Source of the DNA: Emiliania huxleyi CCMP1516
Taxonomy: Eukaryota > Haptophyta > Isochrysidales > Noelaerhabdaceae
Direction: 5' to 3'
Assembly: GCF_000372725.1 (NCBI RefSeq)
Contig: NW_005199770.1
Location: 1,461,565-1,525,564, forward strand
DNA: 64,000 nucleotides
Shown: positions 19,597-30,131 of the stretch, in pieces
Numbering within the stretch: the stretch's first letter is position 1
Layout: each line of letters opens with the position of its first letter
Made by a program: the position numbers and the translations under genes
The notes under the pieces: model-generated
The model's input: the letters and a program-made list of their open reading frames with translations, nothing else
Told to the model about the DNA's origin: nothing
The model's database searches: none

Positions 19597-20828
19597 GGTG
19601 AAAAGCTGAGCGAGTGGTGTCTGTTGGGTACCAAAAAAGGATTTTTCTTTTCTTACGGCGCGGTGAGTGGTACTGGTTGACGCCTCTTGTGCAGTACTGT
19701 ACTCCCGCCGGGCGGGGCGTATTGATTGAGCCTCTCAGAGCCTGTCCGTCCACGCGTCCGTCGATGATAGCTCCGCGAGCGACACCTTGTTCAAGTGATA
19801 AGAAGCGCGCGGCAAGCGAGAAGCTCGGATTGATCCAGCCGCACAGAAATATTAGCGACCACCTGGAACACCCGTACCCCCGCACCAACCACCATCTCCG
19901 TCGCTTGGTTCTATAACCTTGCCACCACCGGGAGCGGCCAGGACTCATAGACTCGGTCGAGAGACCCCAGATCGGCATCCATGCCTTTCTGGACAGGGTG
20001 GCCCGCCACAAGGACCCCAGGAATTGCGACTCGCCGCTTTCCTCCCACTGTGATTCTGTGTGAGCTCTGTGTCTTGATTTGCCAACAACAAACCTAAAAG
20101 CAAGGTACATTATGTTGGCGAGTCTTTTGGCTCTGTTTCTGCCACTGAAGGCTCGTCTCCGAACGTATCTTACAGTAGAACCTTTCGGCTGTAACGTACA
20201 GAACTGTAACGGGCAGATCCAAGCGAGCACTCTGATTCGCAGTGTGCGACCATGCAGCAGCAGATGCAGGATCTTCGTCATCACACGCATGCCCCTCCGT
20301 TGGGATTGCCATCAGTCAATACATGTAAGTTTACTTCTGTCAAGGAACTCATGAGCGCATTGCATCAATGTTTTGCCACACGCTCGATCCGGATCCATCC
20401 CCAGCGATCCCCCAGGTCCCAACCCATCCCCCCACCCATCCCTAGCCATCCCCAGCCATCCCCAGCCCTCCCCGTACGGGCTGGTTCAGAAGTCAGGCGG
20501 GGGCGGTGGGGGCGGCGGAGCCGGTGGCGGACGTGCGCGGCGTGCCTCCTCGAGCTCCTCGTCGTCGCCAAAGTCAGGCGCGGGCGCACGTGTGGCGGCT
20601 GCGGCGGCCAAGCCACGCTCCAGCTCGGGCAAGAACTTGACACGGCATACATGGGCAGCTGCGCCTCCAGCCACGCCTTGATGCCCTGCGCGAGGAAGGT
20701 GAGCGCCGCATCGTCCGACTTGCGTGCGCCAGAGGATAGAGCGAGTGCATGGATAGCTTCACTGTCAGCAAATTTCGGCGTGCGCTGAAAGCAAATTTAC
20801 CCCTCGGCGTGCGAGAGCACACCCGAGC
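19597..20828. other. Spacer with an exon-fragment duplicate and repeats
   Basis: 19737-19841 duplicates 21043-21147, part of the coding region of the Pro-rich membrane protein, with one mismatch in 105 nt. 20395-20475 is a tandem CCATCCCCAG repeat. 20500-20800 (minus) has an open segment reading HALALSSGARKSDDAALTFL then AQGIKAWLEAQLPMYA, followed one frame over by KFLPELERGLAAAAATRAPA; it looks like a real but broken or partial gene end, family unknown. Confidence 0.4.
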
Positions 20829-21536
20829 TTAATCTCTCGACGAGAGGACCAGACAAGATACTTTGCGCACGCTGTCGCCACTCTTCCCGGTGCACTCGGT
20901 CAGCGGGCCTTGCCTGATGCAGATCTCGCCGTCGTCGTCGCGAATCCACACATCCGTAAAGCACGAGCGGTCCTCGAGGCAGACGGCGCCAGACAGGACC
21001 CACTTCGTGCCTTCGTCCCTGAACGCCACCTGTCTCGTCGCCAGAGCCTGTCCGTCCACGCGTCCGTCGATGATAGCTCCGCGAGCGACACCTTGTTCAA
21101 GTGACAAGAAGCGCGCGGCAAGCGAGAAGCTCGGATTGATCCAGCCGAGGTTGCGCCACTTGTAGCACCCTCCCAGGGCAAAACCTGCAGAGCTGATGAG
21201 CCTCGGAGGAGCCAGCGGTGGGGCCACAGGTGGCGGTGGAGGCGATGGAGGAGGCGGTGGACGCTGCGGCCACAAGTCGGGCAGCGCCGGAGGAAAGCTT
21301 GGCGCTGGTGAGCTTGGCGGGGGAAAGGCGGGCGAAGGAGGAGTTAGGGGCGGCCGCAGGTAATAAAAGCGCGAGTTGTCGGGTGGCCAGAGTACCTCAC
21401 GAAAGAGGACGAGCGTGATGAGCGTGGCTATGAGTGCTGTGCAGCAGCACGAGGCGAGGCAGATGCGCTTCCGGGACCAGCATGGCCGCCGAGTAGGCGC
21501 AGGCTCGGCCGCCGCGCCGTGCCCTTTATCGTTCAT
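20829..21536 (-). CDS. Pro-rich type II membrane or cell-wall-type protein
   Basis: Single frame, 235 aa, from the ATG at 21536 (MNDKGHGAAAEPAPTRRPCW). A membrane span (ASCCCTALIATLITLVLF, about residues 28-45) is followed by a Pro/Ser/Ala linker of the hydroxyproline-rich type ([19 protein letters not shown]) and a C-terminal module with four Cys (GAVCLEDRSCFTDVWIRDDD, GEICIRQGPLTECTGKSGDS). The layout resembles a Golgi or surface protein with a stalk and a small Cys-rich head. No family recognised. A 105-nt slice of its coding region is duplicated 1.3 kb away at 19737. Confidence 0.6.
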   Translation of the reverse strand: MNDKGHGAAAEPAPTRRPCWSRKRICLASCCCTALIATLITLVLFREVLWPPDNSRFYYLRPPLTPPSPAFPPPSSPAPSFPPALPDLWPQRPPPPPSPPPPPVAPPLAPPRLISSAGFALGGCYKWRNLGWINPSFSLAARFLSLEQGVARGAIIDGRVDGQALATRQVAFRDEGTKWVLSGAVCLEDRSCFTDVWIRDDDGEICIRQGPLTECTGKSGDSVRKVSCLVLSSRD

Positions 21537-21863
21537 GACCAAGCAATCGGACGTCACGACGTCGTGCTCGATTTTTGTTCGCTCTTTTTTTTTAATTTTT
21601 CAGTGGATGTAGCTCTTAAGTACATTCCCGGAGGAGTACTGCTGACAGGGGTTGCTGGCACGCGTTTTGCTTTTCTCCCCGATTGTAGAATGTACGTAAG
21701 AGCCACATACATTGAGAGAAAGTACGTACATTGAGAATACTTCTGGCCTTCGGCGTGCACGTCCTTGCTGGCCTTCGGCGCTTCTCACGCACCGCATCGA
21801 GGACCTGGTGCAGTGCTGCTGTGCAGCGATCGGGCTCGAGAAACACCCGACGCGGTAAATCGA
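21537..21863. other. Intergenic with a dispersed-repeat copy
   Basis: 21620-21735 holds TACATTCCCGGAGGAGTACT and GTACGTAAGAGCCACATACA; a related copy in the other orientation lies at about 62175-62235 (GAATGTACGTAAGAGCCACA). T-rich run at 21585-21600. Confidence 0.4.
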
Positions 21864-22733
21864 ATGGAGGCATCGTCTGAGCAGTGGATCATCTCCCTCG
21901 TCTATCCTGCGGCGACGATCCTCCTCGAGATCTTTCTTTGTGGCGGCCTCCAGCTTATGTCTAAGATCACATTTGATGTGGTGAAGGAGATGCGGGATGT
22001 TACGCACGCTAAGGACGTCGTTCGCAATATCTACACGAACATTGCGCTCGTGTCAGCGTTGCTGCTGACTGTGGCTCTCGCAATGATACAGCAGGATCCG
22101 CCTTCATGCGACAACGATGATGTTGATGCAGGCTGCACCCTTCAGATCCTCTACGTTACTTCGGTCTGGACTTCTGGCTTGTTTTTGATTAAGATCACCC
22201 TGGAGTGCATCGTTAATCTTGTCTTCACCGAGGGTCTTCCGCACTACATGGTACTGCGCTACCTCGTATCGTTCCCGGGGAGCATTGGTGGACCTGTCAT
22301 CGGGCTCACAATCGCCATCACAAGCCTGCTCATTGGAATCGCTGTATGGCTCTCCATGGAATACAGCCTTGCTTCGGGCGTCGGCTTTGCGGCCGGCTCG
22401 GGCTACTTTCTGTCTCACCTCACTTGTCTGATCAAAGCGAAGAGGAACTTCTCATCGGTGCGTGGGTCGGAGGGCGCAAGGAGCTGGGAATGGATCGAAA
22501 CAGATCAGCTACACGAGTACACGCACCACACATCACTCTTCGGAACGTCCACCTGGGCAATTCCTGAAACCACAGCGAAGTTTCTGCGCGAGCGTGGGCA
22601 GGAGGCGCTTCAGCTCGAGGAGGCCGCTGCAAGTGTGAAAACAAGTGTGACAGCTGTCCCTCATACAAGGACACCTGATATCTCTGCCCGTCGATCCATG
22701 CGAAGTTCAGACCCAATTCATGCGCAGCTCTAG
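21864..22733 (+). CDS. Four-pass membrane protein, family not recognised
   Basis: Single exon, 289 aa, from ATG 21864 (MEASSEQWIISLVYPAATIL). At least four hydrophobic segments: LVYPAATILLEIFLCGGLQL, NIALVSALLLTVALAMI, ILYVTSVWTSGLFLIKITL and VIGLTIAITSLLIGIAVWL, with another around SGVGFAAGSGYFLSHL. A hydrophilic C-terminal tail of about 90 aa follows. It has no introns and is visibly less GC-rich than its neighbours, which could mean recent arrival by retroposition or transfer (inference). Function unknown. Confidence 0.7.
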   Translation: MEASSEQWIISLVYPAATILLEIFLCGGLQLMSKITFDVVKEMRDVTHAKDVVRNIYTNIALVSALLLTVALAMIQQDPPSCDNDDVDAGCTLQILYVTSVWTSGLFLIKITLECIVNLVFTEGLPHYMVLRYLVSFPGSIGGPVIGLTIAITSLLIGIAVWLSMEYSLASGVGFAAGSGYFLSHLTCLIKAKRNFSSVRGSEGARSWEWIETDQLHEYTHHTSLFGTSTWAIPETTAKFLRERGQEALQLEEAAASVKTSVTAVPHTRTPDISARRSMRSSDPIHAQL

Positions 22734-24051
<1,318 letters not shown>

Positions 24052-24653
24052 CCTACAATGCTGTCTTATAAGGTCTCCGACCTGTGGGCTCTGCCTGCGC
24101 TCGGCACCAGGCACCGACTCGGTATATAAAATCTGCCTGCCGGCCGACCCTCACAGAGCTCACAGCTCACTCATGCTACGAGCTTGGGCTGGTGCTGATG
24201 ATCATCTCGGGAACAGAGAAAGAAAGGAACTAGCGCAGGCAAGCCAAGGGAGGGAGAGGACGGTGCAGGAGGACGGCACACGCCGCCACCACACGGACCA
24301 CACGAGGGGCAGTAAGAGTCAGAGGGGGTTGCCCTGCACCCCTGGCCACTTCGCCTAGTGCCACCACCCACCAGTACCAAGTGCTAGTGCCCCCCTTGAC
24401 CCACCAAGCGCCAAGCGCAACCTGTTGTGAGCTGTGAGGGGCTGAGAAGTGGGCTGAGGGCGTCCGCCCGCAGCGCAGTTTGTGTGTACGACCTTCGTAT
24501 ACACACAGAGAGACGGCTCTCGACTTCGGTCATTGGTGGACTTCCGCCCGCAGGCGCATTTTGTATACCCAATATACCGAGTCGGTGCCTGGTGCCGAGC
24601 GCAGGCGGTGCCCGCAGGTCGGACCTTAAGACAGCATTGTAGATCCCTGGGCG
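24052..24653. repeat. Inverted-repeat (foldback-like) element
   Basis: 24093-24126 and 24573-24606 are perfect 34-bp inverted copies (inner end TATACCGAGTCGGTGCCTGG). The pairing continues outward with small gaps to about 24052 and 24653 (CCTTATAAGACAGCATTGTAG against CCTTAAGACAGCATTGTAG). The interior (about 450 bp) includes CAAGGGAGGGAGAGGACGG, which links it to the dispersed repeat at 38480. Probably a non-autonomous element. Confidence 0.5.
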
Positions 24654-24721
24654 AGCGTTGTAGATCCCTCCTTCATATAGTACGCGCCAGCGCGCCGCCG
24701 CCTCCCTCCCACCCCTCCCCA

Positions 24722-25408
24722 TCAGGGCGCCCGGCCGCCGCCCTCGCCCTCGGCGGGCGGGGGCACGTTCCACATCGTGTCAAATTTGCCGCGCTTTTGG
24801 TTTTGCGGGTTGGCGTCGGCGGTGCTCCAGTTGCGCGCGGCCTGCTTGAACGCCTCCTTGTGCGACATCTCCGAGTTGGCCGCCTTGAGCCGCGCCATCT
24901 CGTCCTTCATGAAGAAGTTGTACAAGCTCGGTCGAGCGGGATGGAGGTCGAGTGGGGCAGGGGCCGTCCTTTGGGAAATGGGGGGTGCAGGCGAGACACC
25001 TACCCCATAGTAGAGCAGCGACGGCGTCATCGGCACCGCCATCGCCACCGGCACCGCCATCGTCAACGGCAGCGCATACGCCGGAGGCGACGGCATCGGC
25101 ATCGGCGACAGCATCGGCGATAGCAGCGGGGTGGTGTCGGCATGGGGGAAGGGGTTCGGCATTGGAGCGGTGGCGGTGGCGGTGGCGGTGGCGGTGGCGA
25201 GGAAAGCCGAGCGGCACGGACCTGCGCCTGAGCCCACTATCACGCCCGAGGCCGCGTCCGGCTTGGTCTGGTCGCCCAAGGAGCGACCAAAGTAAATCTC
25301 CTCTCGTCGAGCCGACAATTCGCATGCCAGCGCAACCTGTGAGAGGCAAAGGAGCCCCGCGTCCTGCTCGTTGCCTGCCGTAGCTGCAAGCGGGGTACGC
25401 CGGTACAT
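24722..25408 (-). CDS. YABBY-like HMG-box protein
   Basis: 228 aa reading from the ATG at 25408 (MYRRTPLAATAGNEQDAGLL). The C-terminal exon part reads SLYNFFMKDEMARLKAANSE MSHKEAFKQAARNWSTADAN, very close in pattern to the helix-loop-helix of plant YABBY proteins (an HMG-related DNA-binding fold: N-x-F-x-K-x-E, I-x-H-x-E-A-F, A-x-x-N-W). It is followed by NPQNQKRGKFDTMWNVPPP. The middle is Met/Pro/Val/Ala low complexity (GCGGTGGCG and GGCATC repeats). The stretch around 24960-25010 (GVGVSPAPPISQRTAP) may be an intron read through rather than protein. A nuclear DNA-binding role is inferred; no zinc finger is seen, unlike land-plant YABBYs. Confidence 0.6.
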   Translation of the reverse strand: MYRRTPLAATAGNEQDAGLLCLSQVALACELSARREEIYFGRSLGDQTKPDAASGVIVGSGAGPCRSAFLATATATATATAPMPNPFPHADTTPLLSPMLSPMPMPSPPAYALPLTMAVPVAMAVPMTPSLLYYGVGVSPAPPISQRTAPAPLDLHPARPSLYNFFMKDEMARLKAANSEMSHKEAFKQAARNWSTADANPQNQKRGKFDTMWNVPPPAEGEGGGRAP

Positions 25409-26708
25409 GGCTGCCAGCAGGGGGTACAGTTCGGTTGGACCTGCGGGATTGACCGCCGTTCACCGACGGCGCCTGAGCTCGAGTATTCTTTTTTGCGTGG
25501 CCGGGGACCTGGAGGTAGGATTTTCCCGCAAGTTAGTTCCCGGGGGTTTCCTGGCCGCCGGAAATTTAAGTACCTGCCGACAGACAGACAGACAGACAGG
25601 GCCCGCCGCTCGAACAGACCTGCGCCAGTCACGGCACAGCATGGAGCAATGCATCAAGGACATTGTGCTAGGCGCCATCCAGCGCGTGCGTTGCGGGTAA
25701 AATTCTTTTCTTGATCGATCCTTTGTTTCCTCGCGTAAAAGGGGGGCGCCTCGCCGACGGGTTGATTTGACGTACAACATGACAACAACATGACATGTAC
25801 ATGTACATGTGCATGCACAGCTGTAGAGCGTGCGGCCGACGTGTCCCGCTGATCCCCGAGGTCCCCACCCATCCCCACCCATCCGTGTGTGTGGGGGGGG
25901 GGGGGGGGCGAGCTTCGAGCGCGCTCATCTCGATCGTCAAGGCGTCGCTACGCGCGGTCTTCCGCGGGGGGAGCGTCGTCGACGGGTGCGGGACCGCGGC
26001 GCAGCCGGTGCTGCGGCGATGCCTCCGGCTGTTTGCGGCGGGCGGCTTGCTGCTCGCGGCGATGGCGAAAAACTCGTCTCGTCGCACACCAAGAGCTTAT
26101 GCTCTGGCGAGATGTGAGGCGTATGCGCCCAGGAGGGGTGGGAGCCGTAACGACGCTGCTAGAGATGCCTTTCGGGGCCCAGAGATAAAACTTCTGTGAT
26201 GCCATGCGTGACCTAGTAGTGTCCCCAGCTATGGGCCCCACCCATCCCCACCCATCCCAACCCATCCCCAGCTCGCTCTATCACACACCCCAAGAGCCCT
26301 TGGGGAAATCCGTTCGCCATACGCTCCGAGCGGCATGCGTCGATGCGTGCGTGTGATGACGAAGATCCGCAGGTCGTTATCCCGGAGGGCATCTCACCTG
26401 GCATGGCCTTCCAAGTCAACACGCCGGCCGGGATGATGAAGGCAGGCGCAGCCCAAAACGCCCGCCAAAAAATCCTTTTTGGCGTCATGTTGTGTGTGCC
26501 TTCGCTTGTTCGGGAGTTGGACGACCTTGTGTGTGCCTTCGCTTGTTCGGGAAGGGGTTCGGGAGGACGACCCCGGCTAGTCGCCGACCACACCCACAAA
26601 GAACCCTGCACAAAGATCGTGTTCCTTTTTACCCATCTCACAGTAGAGGTGTCTTTATTTATTTAGGACCTGTGAAGCGAGCGGGCCTTCTAGGCCCGCG
26701 GGTCGTCT
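25409..26708. other. Spacer with tandem repeats and possible small exons
   Basis: Contains a short ATG frame at 25641 (MEQCIKDIVLGAIQRVRCG) followed by AAAATTCTTTTC; an open stretch near 25920-26080 (SALISIVKASLRAVFRGGSV); tandem CCATCCCCAC at 25865-25890 and 26237-26275; and 26390-26450 reading QVVIPEGISPGMAFQVNTPA, a PEG-x-S-P-G-x-x-F pattern I cannot assign. 26488-26513 and 26528-26553 are direct copies (TTGTGTGTGCCTTCGCTTGT). These may be exons of one or two genes I could not assemble. Confidence 0.3.
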
Positions 26709-27040
26709 CCCCCCATCCCCAGGGCCTCCAGGGCTCGCACCTCAACCTCTCACAGACCAGCGCACAGCGCCATAGCATCCTCATACTTTCTTCTCAATGC
26801 CGAATAATAGAAGGCTGTGAAGGGTAGTCCCCCCCCATCCCCAGGGCCTCCAGGGCTCGCACCTCAACCTCTCACAGACCAGCGCACAGCGCCATAGCAT
26901 CCTCATACTTTCTTCTCAATGCCGAATAATAGAAGGCTGTGAAGGGTAGTCCCCCCCCATCCCCAGGGCCTCCAGGGCTCGCACCTCAACCTCCCACAGG
27001 CCAGCGCACAGCGCCATACGAGGTATTTTCTTCTCAATAA
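26709..27040. repeat. Tandem repeat, about 122-bp unit, 2.7 copies
   Basis: Three consecutive units starting near 26709, 26831 and 26953, each beginning with a C run then ATCCCCAGGGCCTCCAGGGC and ending TAATAGAAGGCTGTGAAGGG. The first two are nearly identical; the third diverges and shortens near the start of the next gene. Confidence 0.8.
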
Positions 27041-27095
27041 CAAGGCTGTGAACAGCTGATGACCAGATGAGTTCGCAATCCAGCGACACTCAACC

Positions 27096-27685
27096 ATGAC
27101 GATCCGCATCCCACAGCTCCTCGTTCTGCTGGCGTGTTCGTCGGCCGCGGCGCTCACGTTGACGCAGGAGAAGCACCTCGCTAAGCCGAATGTTCGCTCA
27201 CTGACGCGCCTCCGCGGCGGCGACACGATCGGGACCGCGGTCGTCGGCGCCTCAGCCGCAATCGGCGCGGCAACTGGGGTGTCGATGTACCTTGGCACTG
27301 AGTCCATCACCAAGATGATCTGGCTGGGTGCGTTTCCCCGCCACTGCGAGCGCGTCAAACCGCAGCGAACCGCAGCAACGCATCAGCGCTGCTGCTCCCA
27401 CGCGTTTGCCTCTCCGCTCCACCACGAGCAACGTGCGTTGCCGCAGGCCTCAACACTTTCCCGCACGACAAGTACATTGCGGTCGCCATGATTGGCTGGG
27501 CCGTCGGCAAGCTCTCGGCCGTGATGGGCGGGGTTGAGGCGGCCAAGAGATTCGCCTCGCTCAACTGCATCCCACTCACTCTTTGGCTCCTGACCAACTT
27601 CCGAGGCGGAGCTCCGTTCACGACGTCCATCATGCCGGCCGTGCTCCTGGCCGGCTATGTCTACGCTGGCTTCATCGAGGACTGA
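27096..27685 (+). CDS. Small secretory or plastid-targeted membrane protein
   Basis: Exons 27096-27327 and 27447-27685, 156 aa. The start MTIRIPQLLVLLACSSAAAL is a clear signal peptide; it is followed by HLAKPNVRSLTRLRGGDTIG, an R-x-R-G-G tail of the kind often seen after the signal peptide of algal plastid proteins. Three hydrophobic segments follow (GTAVVGASAAIGAATGVSMY, YIAVAMIGWAVGKLSAVMGG, TSIMPAVLLAGYVYAGFIED). The intron 27328-27446 is GT-AG without a clear exon copy. Function unknown. Confidence 0.75.
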
Positions 27686-28124
27686 TCGCAGACGCACAGG
27701 CCGCCAGTACAAGCCGAACGACAAGTCGCGTTCGACTGCGGCTGAGGCCTGATGATGCGCACCATGCCTTTTGGTGTGTGTCTGTGTGAGCTTCGTGTGT
27801 GTGCTCTGTGCTGGGAGGCCGCAGTCGCGCAGCGCGCACGGGCCCGGAAGTCGGTATGTAAACGGAGCCACGCATCGGACCATCACGCATCAGCTGGCGC
27901 GTCCGCAGACGAAGACCCAGCTCAGGACCTGATGTGTGAGATGATAAGCGCCAACCGCGCCCCGCGAGACCCGCGTGCCGCGTCTGGCCCCGTCTGCTTC
28001 TTGGCCAGGACAAAACTCGGTGGGGATAATTGACCCGGCGGAGCGGTCTTCGTTTTATGCACCTTCTCTCTTAAAAGAGTCTCTCGGCTCTCGGGGTTCG
28101 CCGCCAACAATCAATACTACGGCT
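27686..28124. other. Intergenic between convergent genes
   Basis: No repeat or gene noticed. 3' UTRs of the small membrane protein and of the pseudouridine synthase are expected here. Confidence 0.35.
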
Positions 28125-30012
28125 TTAACTTTCTCTTCTCGCGGCAAGCTCACGCCCTGCTACGCCGCCCGCCCGAGCCGTGGCGCACTGCCAAGCCCTT
28201 CGGTCTCTTGCCAGCAGCTTGTCGAACTTCTCCGGCGGTGGCGCCGAGAAGCTGCGGCCCGCCAGGCCGAGCTCGTCGCCCGCGGCCTCCTCCTCCTCTG
28301 CCGTGCCCTCGGCCGCGGCAGCATCCGAACCCGCCTCTGCGCCTAAAGCGCTCTCGCCCTCGCCGACCTCGCTGTCGCCACCCTCGACGCCTCCCTCGCC
28401 GCCATCGCCTCCCTCGCCGTCCTCGCGCGCCACCCCCAACTCCAGCCTCGCCGCCCACAAGTAGAGGGCCTGCGACGCTCGCACGCGCTCGCCTCCGTAC
28501 GTCGTGTCGCCGACGATCGGGCAGCGCAGCACCTTTAAGGTTGAAATGAGGTTCAGAGAAGGCCAGACAACGATCGGGAGACGGCTCAGAGGAGGGCTTA
28601 GAGAAGGTACAGAGCAGGTTCAGAGAGGCTCGGAGCAGGTTCAGAGAAACCGGGCAGCGAAGCACCTCGGCGCAGTGGCGGCGGAGCTGGTGCGTGCGGC
28701 CTAGTAATCCGTGTTCACCAGTCACACGTTGAGAATTAATAGGCGGCGGAGCTGGTGCGTGCTGCCCGTGTGCGGCCGCAGCTCGACGGTGGACAGCGAG
28801 CCGAACTGCGCGCTCGGCTGCGAGGCGAGGAGGCGGTAGAAAGTGACGCACTCCTTGCCTTCGAGCGGCGAGCGGACCACCTACGGGACGTGTCCAGGAC
28901 ATGTCGCGGAAGTGTCCAGGTCCTTCCCCTCGAGCGGCGAGTGGACGACCCCGCTCTCGCACGGCGGCGTGCCTAGAGGGAAGGCTCCGAGATCTAGCCG
29001 AGATCTAGCCGAGAACTAGTACGGCGGCGTGCCGGCGAGCACGGCGACGTAGCTCTTCCGCACGCGCCGCTCGCTGAACAGTGCCTGCAGCCGTCGCGCT
29101 GCCGACCGCGTCTTCGCGCAAGCCACCAGGCCACCTAAAGGAAGCTTCGCAGAAAGGTCAGGGAAGGTTCCAGAGGCGTCCGTGAGCAGGCCGCGAATCC
29201 GCCGACGGGCGCGTCGAGGCGGTGGACGGCGGCCTGATAGCAACAGCAATAAGCTCAGGCCTAATCTTAATCGTCCCTCCCTCGCCGAGCCGGCGGCGGG
29301 CGGCGGCCGGGATGAGCAGCGCGCCCGCGGCGGAGGTCGGGCGCAGGCTGAAGGGCAGGATCGCGGCGAGCGTGCGGAGCGACGCCTCGGCGCAGAGGAG
29401 AGGTTCAGAGAAGGTTCGGAGAAGGTTCGGAGAAGGTTCGGAGAAGGTTCGGAGAGGTTCGGAGAAGGGCCAGATGAACGTGCAGAAGCGCCTTGGCTCC
29501 CTCGTGAGATGTCGCCGCCGCCGAGTCCATCATGAGGCCTATGTTGACTCTTCACTCACCATTACTCATCAGCCAAGCCTCGGCCACATCAGTCCTTCAC
29601 GAGGCCGGGCGGCTTGAGGACGACCGCCTAAATGGACACGTCAGGGACGCGTGGTGGGCATATGCCATCGCGAAGCCAGGCGGCTGATCAATCATGCCCA
29701 GTGGTCGGTCTCCGCCACAACGGGCACCCTCTCGTAGTAGACGATGCGGCGGTGCGTGCTGCCCGCCGCGTCCTGCATGAGCCGCACTTCGTGCGTGGGC
29801 TCGAAGCTGACGACCTGTCCCGCCGCGACGACGGCGCCCGCGTGCGCGACGACGCCGTCGACTTTCACGCGGCCCTTGCTGAGCGCGCGCTTGCAGTGCC
29901 CGTAAGCGCAAAAATGCTCCCGGCACTCGCGAAGCAGGAAGGTGGCGAGACTCTGCGGCGTGGCACCGTCGTAGGTGTAGGAGCGGGCCGGCACTGCGCT
30001 GCCGGCCTCCAT
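28125..30012 (-). CDS. RluA-family RNA pseudouridine synthase, ten exons
   Basis: Exons: 30012-29698, 29627-29606, 29538-29492, 29385-29308, 29233-29203, 29134-29033, 28972-28950, 28880-28766, 28700-28666, 28532-28125; the total is 1176 nt, exactly 392 codons (391 aa). An S4-like RNA-binding region (HCKRALSKGRVKVDGVVAHA) precedes VVLKPPGL, AAVHRLDAPVGGLVACAKT (catalytic Asp in H-R-L-D), RRVRKSYVAVLAGTPP, LRPHTGRTHQLRRHCAE and RCPIVGDTTYGGERV, all in family order. It isomerises uridine in rRNA or tRNA, probably in an organelle or nucleus; the target cannot be told. The C-terminus is an acidic low-complexity extension. Seven of nine introns are GC-AG, and every intron starts with a near copy of the following exon; exons are as short as 22-35 nt. 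Confidence 0.92.
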
Positions 30013-30131
30013 CGCGAGTCCGGCGTTGTGGTCTGCGCCCGGGCACGACAGCGATTGGCCGGTAGGCGCCCAGCAGGAAGGGGGACCGGAGAAAATAGAA
30101 AAAACATCTCGTGGTTTTTCTTGTTTAGCCC
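30013..30131. promoter_or_regulatory. Divergent upstream region (119 bp)
   Basis: Lies between the start codons of the pseudouridine synthase (minus) and the ankyrin gene (plus). It contains the only AT-rich stretch nearby, GAAAATAGAAAAAACATC and TTTTTCTTGTTTAG, suited to a shared bidirectional promoter. Position-based inference. Confidence 0.35.
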
